Shown piece after piece: positions 19,541-30,107 of a DNA stretch of 64,000 bases; positions within the stretch are counted from its first letter, which is position 1, and each line of letters opens with the position of its first letter. Made by a program: the position numbers and the translations under genes. The stretch lies in contig NC_079876.1 of NCBI RefSeq assembly GCF_029227915.1, forward strand, positions 25,643,828 to 25,707,827. The letters are read 5' to 3'. The notes below the pieces were generated by a model. The model had not been told where the DNA came from and made no database searches. It saw only the letters and a list, made by a program, of their open reading frames with translations. Source of the stretch: Hydractinia symbiolongicarpus (lineage: Eukaryota > Cnidaria > Hydrozoa > Anthoathecata > Hydractiniidae).

Positions 19541-20640
19541 TTCGTATATGGGGTATTCACAAAGTGTGGTTTTTACATCATCTTTTAATTCCCCGGATAC
19601 AATGGCCTTTCTTAATTTACGAAGTTCCTTTATCTCGTATTGTTTCACTCGAGCAAAACTCTCTTTTTTCATAGGAATGTGGTTGAGCCTACATCAGTCT
19701 ATCTCTAACATAAGTTTGTATTCCACATCATCGTCATGTCCTTTGCCATTAAAAAGCATCTCCTTTGTACTAAAATCTTCTCCTTCGAGATTCGGCTGAT
19801 CCTCTAACCTCAGATTCCAGAATTAAAGGCTGGACACTGGAAAGTAGACCCAACAGTTAATCAGTGGAGAATCAACTCGAGTTTAAGAAAATACATGGAA
19901 CTGTTAAGCTGTAAAAGTGTCCCACCGAGTGGTACCCATGTTTATCGCAAAGTTGTTTCAGATGTTGTGCAAGACAATAAGGATGACATATTTTACGCTT
20001 GAGCTCTTTAAGGTAACTGGACTAAGAGGTGCTTCTTTGTGAAATACGATCTCTGTTGGAACAACTTATTGTCTCCACCGCATTTGCATTGGCGCAACCT
20101 ATGACAAGCTTCCTTCTCCTACAATTCTTGTTAAATTAAGGATTCGAAGGGACAAAAGTTGCACCCTATGTAAAAAACCTTCTTGTAACTTGTCTCACAT
20201 TTAAGGCGCCTGTAAGTTAGCCCTTTCACAAGGTAGCAACATACCGCCACGATGCTTTTTGCGTGTGTTTGTTACAGCCCTTGAGAAGTTCTTATCTAAT
20301 TATTAGCCTGCGAAACATCTAGATGTCACAAAATATCCTTTGTTCCTGCTGGTAAACGTCTTCCTGCCAAAAAAACTTTCAAAACTTCAAGGAATACTTC
20401 ACTTGGCCTCTGATTGGAGAGTGTTGTCAGACTTAGATTCAACATTAATAGTTTTACCTTATCTCGCAATAACTCAACTTCGTCCGGACATACTTTAAAT
20501 TTCTAGCACGACCAAAACTGTAATTCTCCTAGAATTAACTTGCCCATGTGAAGAGAATATTGAGACTTGACATAGATTTAAAGTTGATAAATACTCATCC
20601 TTTGTTCCGTCATGACTTATTCGATGTTGCAGCCTTTTGT
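19541..20640 (+). pseudogene. RT-USP retrotransposon copy D (thumb, CCHC and nuclease only)
   Basis: Heavily broken. Recognised in order: RT thumb (SISNISLYSTSSSCPLPLKS, about 19690-19760); the segment matching the linker of copy B (about 19820-20080, with GNWTK-like and KYDL-like blocks); the knuckle CTLCKKPSCNLSH (about 20162); and the nuclease blocks LRPDI (about 20484) and ILLELTCPCEEN (about 20527). Both the PD and the E of the nuclease motif are intact here, unlike copies B and C, but stops follow. No USP sequence follows: the match ends near 20640. Confidence 0.65.
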
Positions 20641-21984
20641 TTTCAGCTTGTGTGTCTCTAAAGGTTTGAGATTATTCTGTGTTTTTTCGGTACATTTATT
20701 AAATCAAAATTAAAGTTTTTTGTCACATTCTTTAAGACCCGTGGTAAAATAACGAAAATACACATTTTCAAAAGCTTTCTTTTTTTGAACTTTTTTGTCT
20801 GTATATTCGCGATCAGAGGTTGTTTTTACGGCTAAAAAATCTTAGAGCATGAAACTGATTCGACATTCTTGATATCGCTGCACAGTTGTTGGGAATGATT
20901 TTTTGTCAATTTTATGAACAAGTGTATATTGTTCCGTAGGTTTTCTATCTGGATTAAAGATATCGTTCGTTGTTAAGAATTCTTCAAAACGAAAAAATAA
21001 TTCTATCGAGAACCTGCGCAACAGTTTATCATTATGCACTTTATAATTTTCCTTCTTCTAGATTCTTTCCTAAAGTTCACTGCAACAACATATTCGTCTT
21101 ACGTGAGGCCGAGTAACCGATTTATGTAGCATATAAGTATTTTAACCAACTATCTGTGCGTCAGGACTTGTAATTCTGGCCAGAGCTTTCCACATGTCTT
21201 ATGGGTACTCACCCCTACACATATGATTGCTGCAATGGACCAGCTAAAAAGAGATATCACCCTTTAGGTCAGGTTTAACAGCGTGCGAAAAAAAGAACAG
21301 ACATTACGTAAAAATAAATAGTTTCATTTAGCTGACTGTAACGCACTCAAGTATCGACATAGCGTGTTTAATCTGGATGCATTATGCATCGTACAGGTTT
21401 GAAACGTATTCAAACTTCGTTATTGTTATAACAATTGATTGTAAAGTTGAAACAGTTAAACTTTATGGCAGCTTTGCATATTCTCTTGAAGCGGATTTGT
21501 TAATTGATAGGGTTTGTTCGCTGGTACAATCCTTGTGTAATCAGCTGTAATGTTTGAATTGTTGATTTTTAGCGACTGGTTGGCTTTGCAGACTGTGGAT
21601 TGTTTGCGACCTAGTAATACTGAAGAAGCAATTATTACACTACAAAATGGTTTGATACGTAAGTTCCTCCTAAAAAGAAAGGACGTGAGATGAAAATTAT
21701 GCAAAACGTGACAGTTAATATGTACTGTGTCCGCTAAAGGTTATCGCTCAAAAGGATGACGGAATGCGATGTATGCAAGTGTGGTTGTGTAGTTCCTGCA
21801 ACAAAATATAACGTTAATTTTTATTGTTTCCTCTTTTCTCTACTTTACTGCAATGAAAAGCAGAACTATAATTTATTCTACTTTAATAACACTAATTTTA
21901 ACGGGTATTAAATTTTTCCGGTTTGTGGCAAAATAGTAAATTTACGTACTTGACAATAATTGATTGACAATAATCATTTCTTGA
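20641..21984. other. No gene recognised
   Basis: AT-rich. Short frames on both strands (for example 20842-21039 and 21456-21704, minus) show no family signature. Confidence 0.4.
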
Positions 21985-22000
21985 ACATGTTAGTAGGCGA

Positions 22001-22030
22001 CGTTTCGGGAGATCATTCTCCCATCATCGG
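22001..22030 (-). ncRNA. Hammerhead-ribozyme-like core in the Penelope fragment
   Basis: The minus strand reads CCGATGA, a 6-bp stem GGGAGA/TCTCCC with a four-base loop, then GAAAC. The hammerhead core is CUGAUGA-stem II-GAAA, so only one core base differs (U to C at position 2 of the box). Hammerheads are known in Penelope-like elements. The change probably inactivates cleavage, and I could not fix stems I and III. Confidence 0.5.
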
Positions 22031-22166
22031 GCAAAGTAAAATGATGTTGAGCATGTATTTATATAATTGCAGAGGATCGAAATTCATAAAATTTAACCAA
22101 TCAGAAACCAGCTGATAATTACAGTTAATTACGGTAATTAACATTTTCGGACCGGGATGTAGGTAA

Positions 22167-22526
22167 CTACTTTTTCTGTAGGGCTGGTAACCAAATCTCA
22201 GGAGGTTGATACGAGATGCTGTTTATATGTTTGTTACGTGCTACACTGTTGATGGTTTCTTTAATCTTCATGGCTGTTGTTCTGGATTCTCTGTCAATGA
22301 TTTTCTTCTCCTCCCAATTAAACTGATGACTTCTGCTCCAGCTGTGGTCCGCAATTTCGTTTTTCTTCACATCTCCGTTTCTCACTGCGCGCATATGTTC
22401 TTGCACGCGTTGCTTAAACTTTCTTTTTGTTTCGCCTATATACACTGCATCACAATCTTTACACGGGATTTCGTAAACAACATTGCTTTGTTCTTTCATG
22501 TTTATTTTATCTTTTGGTTTAGACAA
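22167..22526 (-). CDS. GIY-YIG endonuclease domain of a Penelope-like element
   Basis: 119-aa open frame, continuous with a further 30 codons upstream. It shows the hallmark VVYEIPCKDCDAVYIGETKR (Tyr-Ile-Gly strand and Cys-x2-Cys linker), KFKQRVQEHMRAV with the conserved Arg, SWSRSHQFNW with the His, the catalytic Glu in IIDRESRTTAMKIKE, and the terminal NSISYQPPEIWLP. This nuclease nicks DNA to prime reverse transcription in these elements. The domain looks intact, but its RT is gone. Confidence 0.85.
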   Translation of the reverse strand: MSKPKDKINMKEQSNVVYEIPCKDCDAVYIGETKRKFKQRVQEHMRAVRNGDVKKNEIADHSWSRSHQFNWEEKKIIDRESRTTAMKIKETINSVARNKHINSISYQPPEIWLPALQKK

Positions 22527-22640
22527 AGTGCTTCTTAGGGTGTCTTTAGAGTTAAGAATGCATTTGATCTTGTGTTGCCTTAAAACTCGACGAAGGATCT
22601 CGCTGGTACCTGGTACGAAGGGTAGGAATGCTGACAGTAA

Positions 22641-23112
22641 GATCTCTACAGGATTTTTAACAGATGCTGAGATCTGTTAAAAATCCTGTAGAGTGTACAT
22701 TTGGAAAATCTCAATGGGGATTTCTGTCCAGAAAAGGGGAACTAAAATTAGAATTGATTCTTAAAGTCATTTACGCTTGCTATGTGCTGCTTATTATATG
22801 TGAAATTAATAACTGCTATTATCTTAAAAATGTTTGAACAACCACATAAATACAACGAAATAAAATATAAAAACCATAATAACAATGCATATAAAAGACA
22901 ACCAAAACTAAGCTTTACAAAGTAAAATAAAATGCAAGAGCAAACGCTAAATTTGTGAATATATATCATATTCTATCTCTTTTTCCTCACACTTTTACGG
23001 CGTCTTCTTATTTTTTGGAGAGAAACATTAATTTTTCATTACACGTTCCGTCCTTAAAGACTAGTTATATTTTCATTGCGATGTGTTTACTCCCATTGTC
23101 TCTCCAATTTCA
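22641..23112. other. No gene; diverged match to the PHD duplication
   Basis: 22985-23105 resembles 5808-5895 and 17748-17835 ('tcttatt.tttggagag.aac', 'tagttatat.t.cattgcgatgt'). A third, older copy of that sequence therefore sits just before the 5' truncation of retroelement copy C. Confidence 0.5.
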
Positions 23113-23310
23113 CAAGGTAGATTCACGTACCGCCACGACACTGTTCTACGTGTGTTAGTGACAGCCATTTAGAAGTTCTTATCCAATTATGAGCCAGCAA
23201 AACCATCTAGATGTCATAAAATATCCTTTGTTCTAGCTGGTAAACGTCTTCCCACCAAAAAGCGTCCAAAAACTCAAGGTATCCTTCACCTGGCCTCTGA
23301 TTGGAGATTA

Positions 23311-23975
23311 TTGTCAGACTTAAATTCAACGTTAATAGTGCCTCCTTATCTTGCTGTAACGCAACTTCGTCCGGACATACTTTTAACTTCTGCCATGACC
23401 AAAACTGTAATTATCCTTGCATTAACTTGCCCATGCGAAGAGAACATGGAGACTTGGCATGGAGTTCAGGTTGATAAATACTCGTCACTTTGTTCCGTTA
23501 TGAGATTAAACAATTGGTCTGTGCATTTCTTTGCTGTTAAAGTAGGAGCTAGAGGGTTTTTTTCCGAAACAGTTAGAATCTGCTTCCGTCGCCTCGGCTT
23601 TTCTAACATGTCTGTGCGTTCCACTCTGAAATCTCATACTGAGTCATCTATGCGATCGTCGTTTTACATCTGGCTATCTCGAGATTCTTTGTCTTGGATT
23701 CATCCTGGTAGGGATCCACAGCATACCGCTCAATTGATACCAACTGTTTCAAAGAAATCATCCAAGTCACAAGCAACTTCGACCACTAGCTTTAAAGACA
23801 CGAATCCCCAAGGAGTAACAAAGAGCTCCACTACCTTGCCTGCACAAGAATCACTAGGCAGCAACAGCGGCTTGCTAAATTTGGGCAACACATGTTACAT
23901 CAATTCCATCTTGCAATGTTTTTATGTGTTACCCGCAGTCGCCACAGCCATATCTGCAAATGATTCCAATATGCC
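23311..23975 (+). CDS. Nuclease-linker-USP N-terminal half, copy C
   Basis: Open in one frame. Nuclease: VPPYLAVTQLRPDILL with the PD motif intact, then VIILALTCPCEENMETWH where the catalytic Glu found in copies B and D is Ala, VGARGFFSETV and SFYIWLSRDSLSW. Next is a Ser/Thr/Lys-rich linker of about 60 residues, then the USP Cys box LLNLGNTCYINSILQCF. The frame runs into LINE sequence at about 23976 (a row of ATT triplets). Upstream (23170-23310) the same frame continues with one stop. This copy confirms that nuclease and USP are one polypeptide in this family and not an accident of copy B. Confidence 0.8.
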
Positions 23976-24204
23976 GATTATTATTATTATTATTATTCAT
24001 TTATTTATAGTTGACTAAGTATAAATACATATATAGCTAATAAAAGCTAGTTAATGTCAACTTGAAAAGAAAGATTTTAAAATATACAGTATAAATATAA
24101 GGCATAAAATATTTTTAGATATATACAATTTTTTAACATTTGTTGTTGTATAAATTAAGTGAGTGTATAAGCAAATATGAAATTAGCGAGAGTACATCCG
24201 CCAG

Positions 24205-26063
24205 TCATATAAAACCAATTTGTGGGATGTATTTTTTACATAGTCTGCAGGAGCAGTTTGGTACCCACTTTTTAATTTGGGATTTAAAGGATTGCAAGGA
24301 TGACATTTCTTTGATTCCTACCGGAATTTGTTGCCAGATTTTGTAACCGATGAAGGATAAAGTTTCTGTACCATAGTAAACTGATTTAGCATTACGGCCA
24401 GTAAATTCTCGATTATTTCTTAGATTGTATTTTGGATTATAAACAGGAAAAATATCTTGCATTATTTCTGGAGCCATGTCGTTTTTTATTTTGTACATCT
24501 CAGTTGCAAGAGATTGTAGGTTTTGTTGGTGTACCGTAACAGAGCTGTCCTTATGAAGGAGGTCTGCGAAGGAAGAAGAACTGTCGCTATAGACTATCCG
24601 CAGTGCATTTTCATGTATTCGATTAATACGATTGTTTAGAGCTCTGTTGTGAAACATCCAAACTAGAGGGCAGTAATTAAATTGCAAAATTACGAAGGAA
24701 TTCATTAATAGTTTCTTCTTATTAAAGTTCATAAAAGATGTCATCCTTGTAAGCGCATTTAGTTTCTGACTCGCTTTTGCACAGAGTTTAGACACATGCA
24801 GATCAAATTTAAGTTTGTTATCGATAATGACTCCAAGTAGGCGTCTATGAGTGCTGCCTTTTATTACTGAGTTGCCTATCTGTGTACTTAATATTTCATT
24901 ATTGCTTAAAAGCAAATGACACTTGTCTTCATTTGCTTTCATTGCATTATTGTCAAACCATGTAAACACTTTTTCAGACATGTTTTGAAGTTTAGTAACG
25001 ACTTACTTTGAGTCATTACCGATAACATATGGTGTTGTGTCGGCTGCATAGCTCGCAAATTCAATGTCATTAAAATCAAATTCAACTGAGAAAAGATCGC
25101 AGATAAATATGTTAAAAAGTAACGGGCCTAGAATAGATCCTTGCGGAACGCCAAACAATAATTCAAGCCATGAGCTATACGAATTTTTTATCTTTACTCT
25201 TTGAAATCTTCCACTCACATAACTCATAATTAGGCGTAGGGAATACATGTCAAACCCATATGCATGAAGTTTTGCGATCAGTAAATCATGTAGGAGACAG
25301 TCAAATGCTTTAGATAAATCAGTCAGAAGGGCTCCACATGCTTTACCTTCATCAACAGTCTTTTTCCATTTTTCAAGCATAACAGTGAGACAGTGCTGAG
25401 CACTGTAGCCTTTCCTAAATCCACACTGAAACTTACTTAAGTATCGGTTAAATAATTTTCAATCTGACGATACAGACATCTCTCAAAGATTTTTGAAAGG
25501 TTACTAAGAATGCTTATAGGTCTGTAGTTTGATTTGTCAGATCTGTCTTTTTCTTTAAAAAGTGGTGTCACATCTGCCCTTTTCAAAAATTCTGGGTATT
25601 TACACAGATCAATTGCAGAGTTAACAGAGAAATGTAAAATTTCTAAATACTGATCTTCGTTTTCCTTAATTATTTTTGTTGGTATATCGGTTTCTTGGCA
25701 TGCCTTATGAATATTCAAATTTCGAATCTCTCTCCTGATTTCAGCTTTTTCTACATGATTGAAGGAAAAACCAGGATTGTAATTACCAATGTTTTTTTTT
25801 ATATTCAGTATACTTGGATGGTTTTCATATTGTTTAATAGCCTTCAAAACAGGGTCATCTACGTTTGAGCAAATTACAAGGATTGTGTCAGATATTGTAA
25901 GATCCAGATTTTTTACAATATTCGTGAAGGAAGTGTTGAAAATGTTTGCAACCTTTTCATCATCCGATATGATTTCTTCTTTTTCTATCAGTATTATAAT
26001 TTGGGTCGATGGTCCTTTATCAGACAAGAAAGGTTTTATAGTTTTCGAAATAGTGTGACACAA
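24205..26063 (-). pseudogene. Reverse transcriptase of the L2/CR1-like LINE
   Basis: Three consecutive minus-strand frames. First 26063-25437: ADVTPLFKEKDRSDKSNYRP and SNLSKIFERCLYRQI. Second 25380-25003: ALLTDLSKAFDCLLHDLL with the first catalytic Asp, FGVPQGSILGPLLFNIF, then the active site FASYAADTTPYV where the YADD box has become YAAD, so it is catalytically dead. Third 24981-24205: CHLLLSN, RLLGVIIDNKL, SFVILQFNYCPLVWMFHNR and a C-terminal region. Boundaries between frames are single stops or shifts. The family is common in cnidarian genomes. Confidence 0.85.
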
Positions 26064-26165
26064 ATATTTCTTTGTTGATTAAAAGCTAATCTATTTTCTT
26101 CTGTTCTATTTTTTAAGTATTTATTTCTAAGCCTACTTCTTTTCATAACAGACTTATGCAGGGTC

Positions 26166-27283
26166 CTATTCATGAACGGTGATTGGTTTGCTCTTACGTA
26201 TTTTTTTTTTTAATGGCGCAATTTTGTTAAGGACTGATTTTGCACATTCATGAAAGTTTTCTAACTCATCATCTATCTTTTTTTTCGATTTTTCTATATT
26301 TTGAAGTCGACATGTTAGCTCATAACAAAAACGTTCATTTAAAAAGTTTTTGTAATTCCTATATTTGATGATATGAGATTTTTGTTTCTGAAAATATATT
26401 TTCATTACAGTGATGGCCATTTTATGGAAATCAGAGAGACCTGTTTCCAATGTGCTGGTGTTTTGGAAATAGTTATATCGATTTGTGAGAAAAAGATCAA
26501 TACACGATGGGTTATAATGGTTTTTAAAGCATGTGGGGCCCTTCGCGAGGCACTTAAGGTTGTAGAGTTCAGCAGATTCTGTCATGCTATTTTCGTTAAT
26601 TTCCGCATTAAAATCTCCTAACAGTAATATGTTGTCATAATTTGCGGACAAAACATCAAGACCGTCACCAATATTTTTTAGATGTTCAGATATAGCATTT
26701 TTGTGGTGGTTGTATGAGCAACAGAGCAGCCACTTTTTTTTCGCAGTTTTAGTTCGACAAAAAATCCTTCAAAATTGTCCGTATTAGTACTAGTTGGATG
26801 CAACTGTTTTGATGGAATATCTTGACGTACATATAAGAGAATACCTCCACCTTTACTATTACGATCCAGACGAAAAGGCTTTGTGTAACCGTCAATTTTA
26901 AATTGAGCGGTAGGAAAAGAGCTATCAGTTTTAGTTTCAGAGATTAAAAGAACATCAAGGTTTCCATCAATTGCATCAACTAGACAGTCGAATTTATTTC
27001 GTACGGAATTAATGTTAATTTGTCCAAGAATAATCCTATTTAAGTTTTGTAGACGTAAGTTTTTTAAGCAGGAAGAGAACGATATATCATTTTCTATCGT
27101 TTCTAGAGTTTTATTTATATTAAATGGTGCAATTGCATTAGGAAGAGTTGCTTCTTTTTTGTTAGATATTTTTGCGGGGATACTATTGCTCAAACAAACC
27201 GATAGGTAAAAGTTTTGTAAGTATTCTACGCAAACTATCCTCCTCCAAGGTTCCAGTGAACACTTCTTCATTTCTAAATGCAT
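26166..27283 (-). pseudogene. AP endonuclease domain of the L2/CR1-like LINE
   Basis: In order: LGQININSVRNKFDCL, LLISETKTDSSFP (catalytic Glu), GGILLYVRQDIPSKQL, a frameshift near 26680-26720, NILLLGDFNAEIN (catalytic Asp/Asn) and LSDFHKMAITV (GxSDH-type end; Asp present, His kept). APE-type endonucleases nick the target in L2, CR1 and related LINEs. One frameshift splits it into two frames (27283-26678 and 26651-26166). Confidence 0.8.
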
Positions 27284-27289
27284 TTTAAG

Positions 27290-27954
27290 GCCATGTTTCT
27301 AATGCAAAGGGGGATGCTTTTAATCCGTTCTCTCAGCAAGATGCCCTAGAGATTCTTGAGTATCTCATACCAGAGTTGTCCTTAGCCTTTCCTTTCTTTG
27401 GTAGATTATTCAACACTCGTGTGAAAATCTGCACTACTTGTAGCGCTTGCAATAATATTAGCACCTCTGAGCAAGTAAGTCCATTTCTTCAACTGCCCTT
27501 GACATCGACTGTACAATATTCAATAGATAACTTTTTGGAGAGCGAAGAATTGTCAGGTGTCAACTCGTACTTCTGTCACTACTGCAATTGTTACCAAACT
27601 GCAACAGTTGAAAAAGAGGTCACAGAGTGCAGTTCAATTTTCGTTCTGCAATTAAAGCGCTTTGCCTATAACAAAGGTCTTGTGTCTAAGGTTTGTTCTC
27701 CTGTCACATCTTACCCGGGCACCGTTTCTATACCTATCACTGTAGAAAGTGAAGTCTCTTGTCGCAAGCACCATAACTTAAGGGCTGTAATTAACCACTC
27801 CGGAAATTTGAACAATGGACATTACACTACTGTTGCTTATAACCAAGTGCATGGTAAGTGGTTTCATTGCAACGACAGAGCAGTGGTCCCTTGCAAACAA
27901 AGCTTGCTCAATGGTGTACAACCTCACATCCTTTTCCTTGAAGAGGTTAGGTAA
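27290..27954 (+). CDS. USP C-terminal half, copy C
   Basis: Starts in the same reading sense as the half before the LINE: FSQQDALEILEYL, zinc ribbon CTTCSACN and FCHYCNCYQT, FVLQLKRFAYNKG, His box NLNNGHYTTVAY, WFHCNDRAVVP, stop at 27954. All catalytic and zinc positions in this half are intact and there are no stops, so the USP of copy C was functional until the LINE landed, or has been kept under constraint. Amino-acid identity with copy B is high while third positions differ freely by eye; a dN/dS test would tell. Confidence 0.8.
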
Positions 27955-28529
27955 ATTGCAGTCAGCACCACAACTTCCGGCTTATGTCAGCAAGGGGGGT
28001 TGACTACTTTAGAGGAGCAAAACCTCTAGAATTTAAATTTTAAGACTTAACTCTCGCGATTTCCATCCAAGAATTTTGAAAAAAAAACACGTTATGACAT
28101 CACTTGATTGTACAAATATTTTACACCAAGCGGAGAAAGACATATAACATAGTTGATTATTTTGAACTTTTTTTTCCACGCAAGGCACGCCTGCAATTTC
28201 GGCCAATCGTTAATGAGAATTTTTGATGATTCAACAAAAACAAAGAAATATTACATTATGAAGAAACATTTTTTAAAACAACATGGCAAACTTGGATGTA
28301 GTTGTAAGAATTAGAAAAGAAATGAGGATAGAAATAGTTTTAATGCAGTTGCGAGCTCTAAATAACATGTAGAGAATGTCGATAACCAGTTGTCATTACA
28401 ACAAGAACAACTTGTTGAAAATGCGAACATCAATTTGGGTAAAGATAAATGAAATTAGAAAGCTTCCAATGATTTGGTGTATGAAAGATAAAAAGTATCA
28501 AGACAATAATGCGAAGAAATTGGCGTGCC

Positions 28530-29084
28530 AATGATTATGAGATTACAAGACAGCAGGCTGTGTTGATGGAACTGGTCTAACGACCTATATACATGAGCTT
28601 TGCAAAAAACCTTTACTGGTAAGTCTAGCTAGATGTTGAGTTGATATTTTTAATAGTTCTTAAAGTCGTAACCTTGCTTTGCATTTTTTCATATCAATTT
28701 TATATTTTATAGTTGAAAGGATAAGGAATACTTGGAAGAATATTAAAGATTACATGCTAGATTAAACTAGAAAAAGTGACAAAATCAGGCTCCAAAGCAA
28801 CTTTGAATTTCTATCTGATGATTCTGATTCCACTTCCAGTTCAACCTCAACATTAAACATTGTGTTTCAAGCACCCTCATATAACCAAAATGGTTAAACT
28901 AGCCCAACTGAATTTACTCAAGTTACGCCAACATACAGGGAGTGTTTTAGTTTGCAAACGAAAATTTCGAGAAATAAATGAGGTTGATAAAGAGTTGCTT
29001 TCCTTACTAAAAGCTTCTGATGAAAAGATTAATGAAGTTTCAATTTCAAACCCAAAAAAGGAAGGATATTTTGTGCGAAATTGA
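28530..29084 (+). pseudogene. MADF/Myb-like DNA-binding protein scrap, copy 1
   Basis: The longest frame (28860-29084) reads LAQLNLLKLRQHTGSVLVC and continues to VRN-stop. Upstream in other frames are RIRNTWKNIKDYML and FEFLSDDSDSTSSSTST, which together look like a MADF domain (trihelix DNA-binding, W in the last helix) followed by a Ser-rich linker. PIF/Harbinger transposons carry such a protein beside their nuclease; no nuclease was found here. The copy at 32265-32489 differs by one residue in the last frame (Leu/Ser). Confidence 0.45.
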
Positions 29085-29404
29085 AAAAGTCTTGTGCAAT
29101 TTCAAGTGAGAAAAAATTCAGTAGGACCGGTTATATTCGTAGAGTTTTTAAGTTTTGTTGTTTTCAGTGTTAATTAGGTAATATATATATACTAGTCGTA
29201 ACATCTGGGTTCAAGAAAGCATACACGAATGATAGAAACCTGGGCACTACCTTGCCTTGAAACGCTTTGAAGATAAAATTGCGTTTCTAAATCTGTGCGC
29301 ACATTCAGTTTAAACATCGGTTTCTATGACAACTACAAGACTGAACAATAAAAATTAAAAAATAAATAAATAAAAACGACCCTCAAACGGCCCTACCGAA
29401 GCAA

Positions 29405-29411
29405 TATATAA
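29405..29411 (+). promoter_or_regulatory. TATA box of the repeated first-exon cassette, copy 1
   Basis: TATATAA about 100 bp before the ATG at 29512. The same box precedes the identical exons at 32812-32818 (plus) and 33514-33520 (minus). Confidence 0.5.
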
Positions 29412-29511
29412 GACTGAGAATGGGCATAAAATGACCTCTTACAACAGAAACAAGACCTAGCAACACCATTCAAAATACTGCTTTTTTATTGAATCAAATA
29501 AATATTTCATC

Positions 29512-29566
29512 ATGCAGACTAACGATCTCTTCAGTTCAAGCGAATTTGACGCTAGCAACGGAAATG
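29512..29566 (+). CDS. Putative first coding exon, copy 1
   Basis: ATG followed by MQTNDLFSSSEFDASNGNG and a perfect donor (G/gtgagtaa). The 55-nt exon ends in phase 1. A short acidic frame (ARYHEELLISPYPDGAENS) lies just downstream at about 29633-29731, but the acceptors I tried do not join it in frame. The acidic, Ser-rich start resembles N-termini of several transposases; no family can be named. Three near-identical copies exist in the window. Confidence 0.45.
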
Positions 29567-30107
29567 GTGAGTAACATTTACCTACTTTACAACATTTGAT
29601 ACTCCTAGCTAATAGAGAATGCTTGCTAAAGCATGGCCCGCTACCACGAGGAATTATTGATTAGTCCATACCCGGACGGGGCTGAAAATTCTGATGACGG
29701 TAGTAATCAACTGACGATCTCGCAATTTAGCTAGTATCTACAACTTAACAACCAATATCACCAATGTTATTGGATTATTAACAAAAAACCGAACATATGA
29801 TAACCACAAAGTCACATGTTCAAAAAACGGAAACATGTAATTCTTACAACTACATCCAAGTTTGCCATGTTGTTTTAAAAAATGTTTCTTCATAATGTAA
29901 TATTTCTTTGTTTTTGTTGAATCATCAAAAATTCTCATTAACGATTGGCCGAAATTGCAAGCGTGCCTTGCGTGGAAAAAAAAGTTCAAAATAATCAACT
30001 ATGTTATGTGTCTTTCTCCGCTTGGTGTAAAATATTTGTACAATCAAATGATGTCATAACGTGTTTTTTTTTCAAAATTCTTGGATGGAAATCGCGCTTT
30101 ACTTTAA

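Larger units (their letters stand above)
21985..22640 (-). mobile_element. Penelope-like element fragment (3' end)
   Basis: Minus strand. From about 22640 the end of the RT region reads FLPFVPGTSEILRRVLRQHK, and then a GIY-YIG endonuclease follows (22526-22167). The 3' non-coding part contains a hammerhead-like core (22001-22030). RT followed by GIY-YIG, with hammerhead motifs in the flanks, is specific to Penelope-like elements. The upstream RT body is missing, so this is a truncated copy. Confidence 0.8.
23976..27289 (-). mobile_element. L2/CR1-like LINE inserted in copy C
   Basis: Minus strand. An (ATT)n run at 23979-23998 is the 3' microsatellite tail typical of L2/CR1 elements. From 27283 downward come the AP endonuclease, a linker, RT and the C-terminal domain, so most of ORF2 is present; ORF1 is not. 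The left boundary is at about 23976 and the right at about 27289, where USP coding resumes. Confidence 0.8.
23113..28030 (+). mobile_element. RT-USP retrotransposon copy C (split by a LINE)
   Basis: 5'-truncated in the region just after the CCHC knuckle. It carries the nuclease, linker and USP Cys box (23190-23975), is interrupted by a minus-strand LINE (23976-27289), and then continues with the rest of the USP (27290-27954) and the family 3' tail ('cagcaaggggggttgactac' at about 27989). About 30 USP codons between the two halves are missing, so the insertion came with a target deletion or the site had been shortened before. Confidence 0.8.
28047..30107 (+). mobile_element. Long-TIR element, copy 1, with MADF-like scrap and promoter cassette
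   Basis: 28055-28312 is inverted at 29838-30096, giving terminal repeats of about 255 bp that begin CGCGATTTCCATCC. TTAA stands near both outer ends (28047-28050 and 30104-30107), but the bases between TTAA and the repeat differ, so the target duplication is uncertain. Inside are a MADF-like coding scrap (about 28530-29084) and a TATA box plus first exon (29405-29566). Its interior recurs at 31934-33050. Confidence 0.65.

Noticed and set aside
28047-30107. PiggyBac identity from the TTAA words
   Set aside because: The bases between TTAA and the inverted repeats differ at the two ends and no piggyBac transposase sequence was found.
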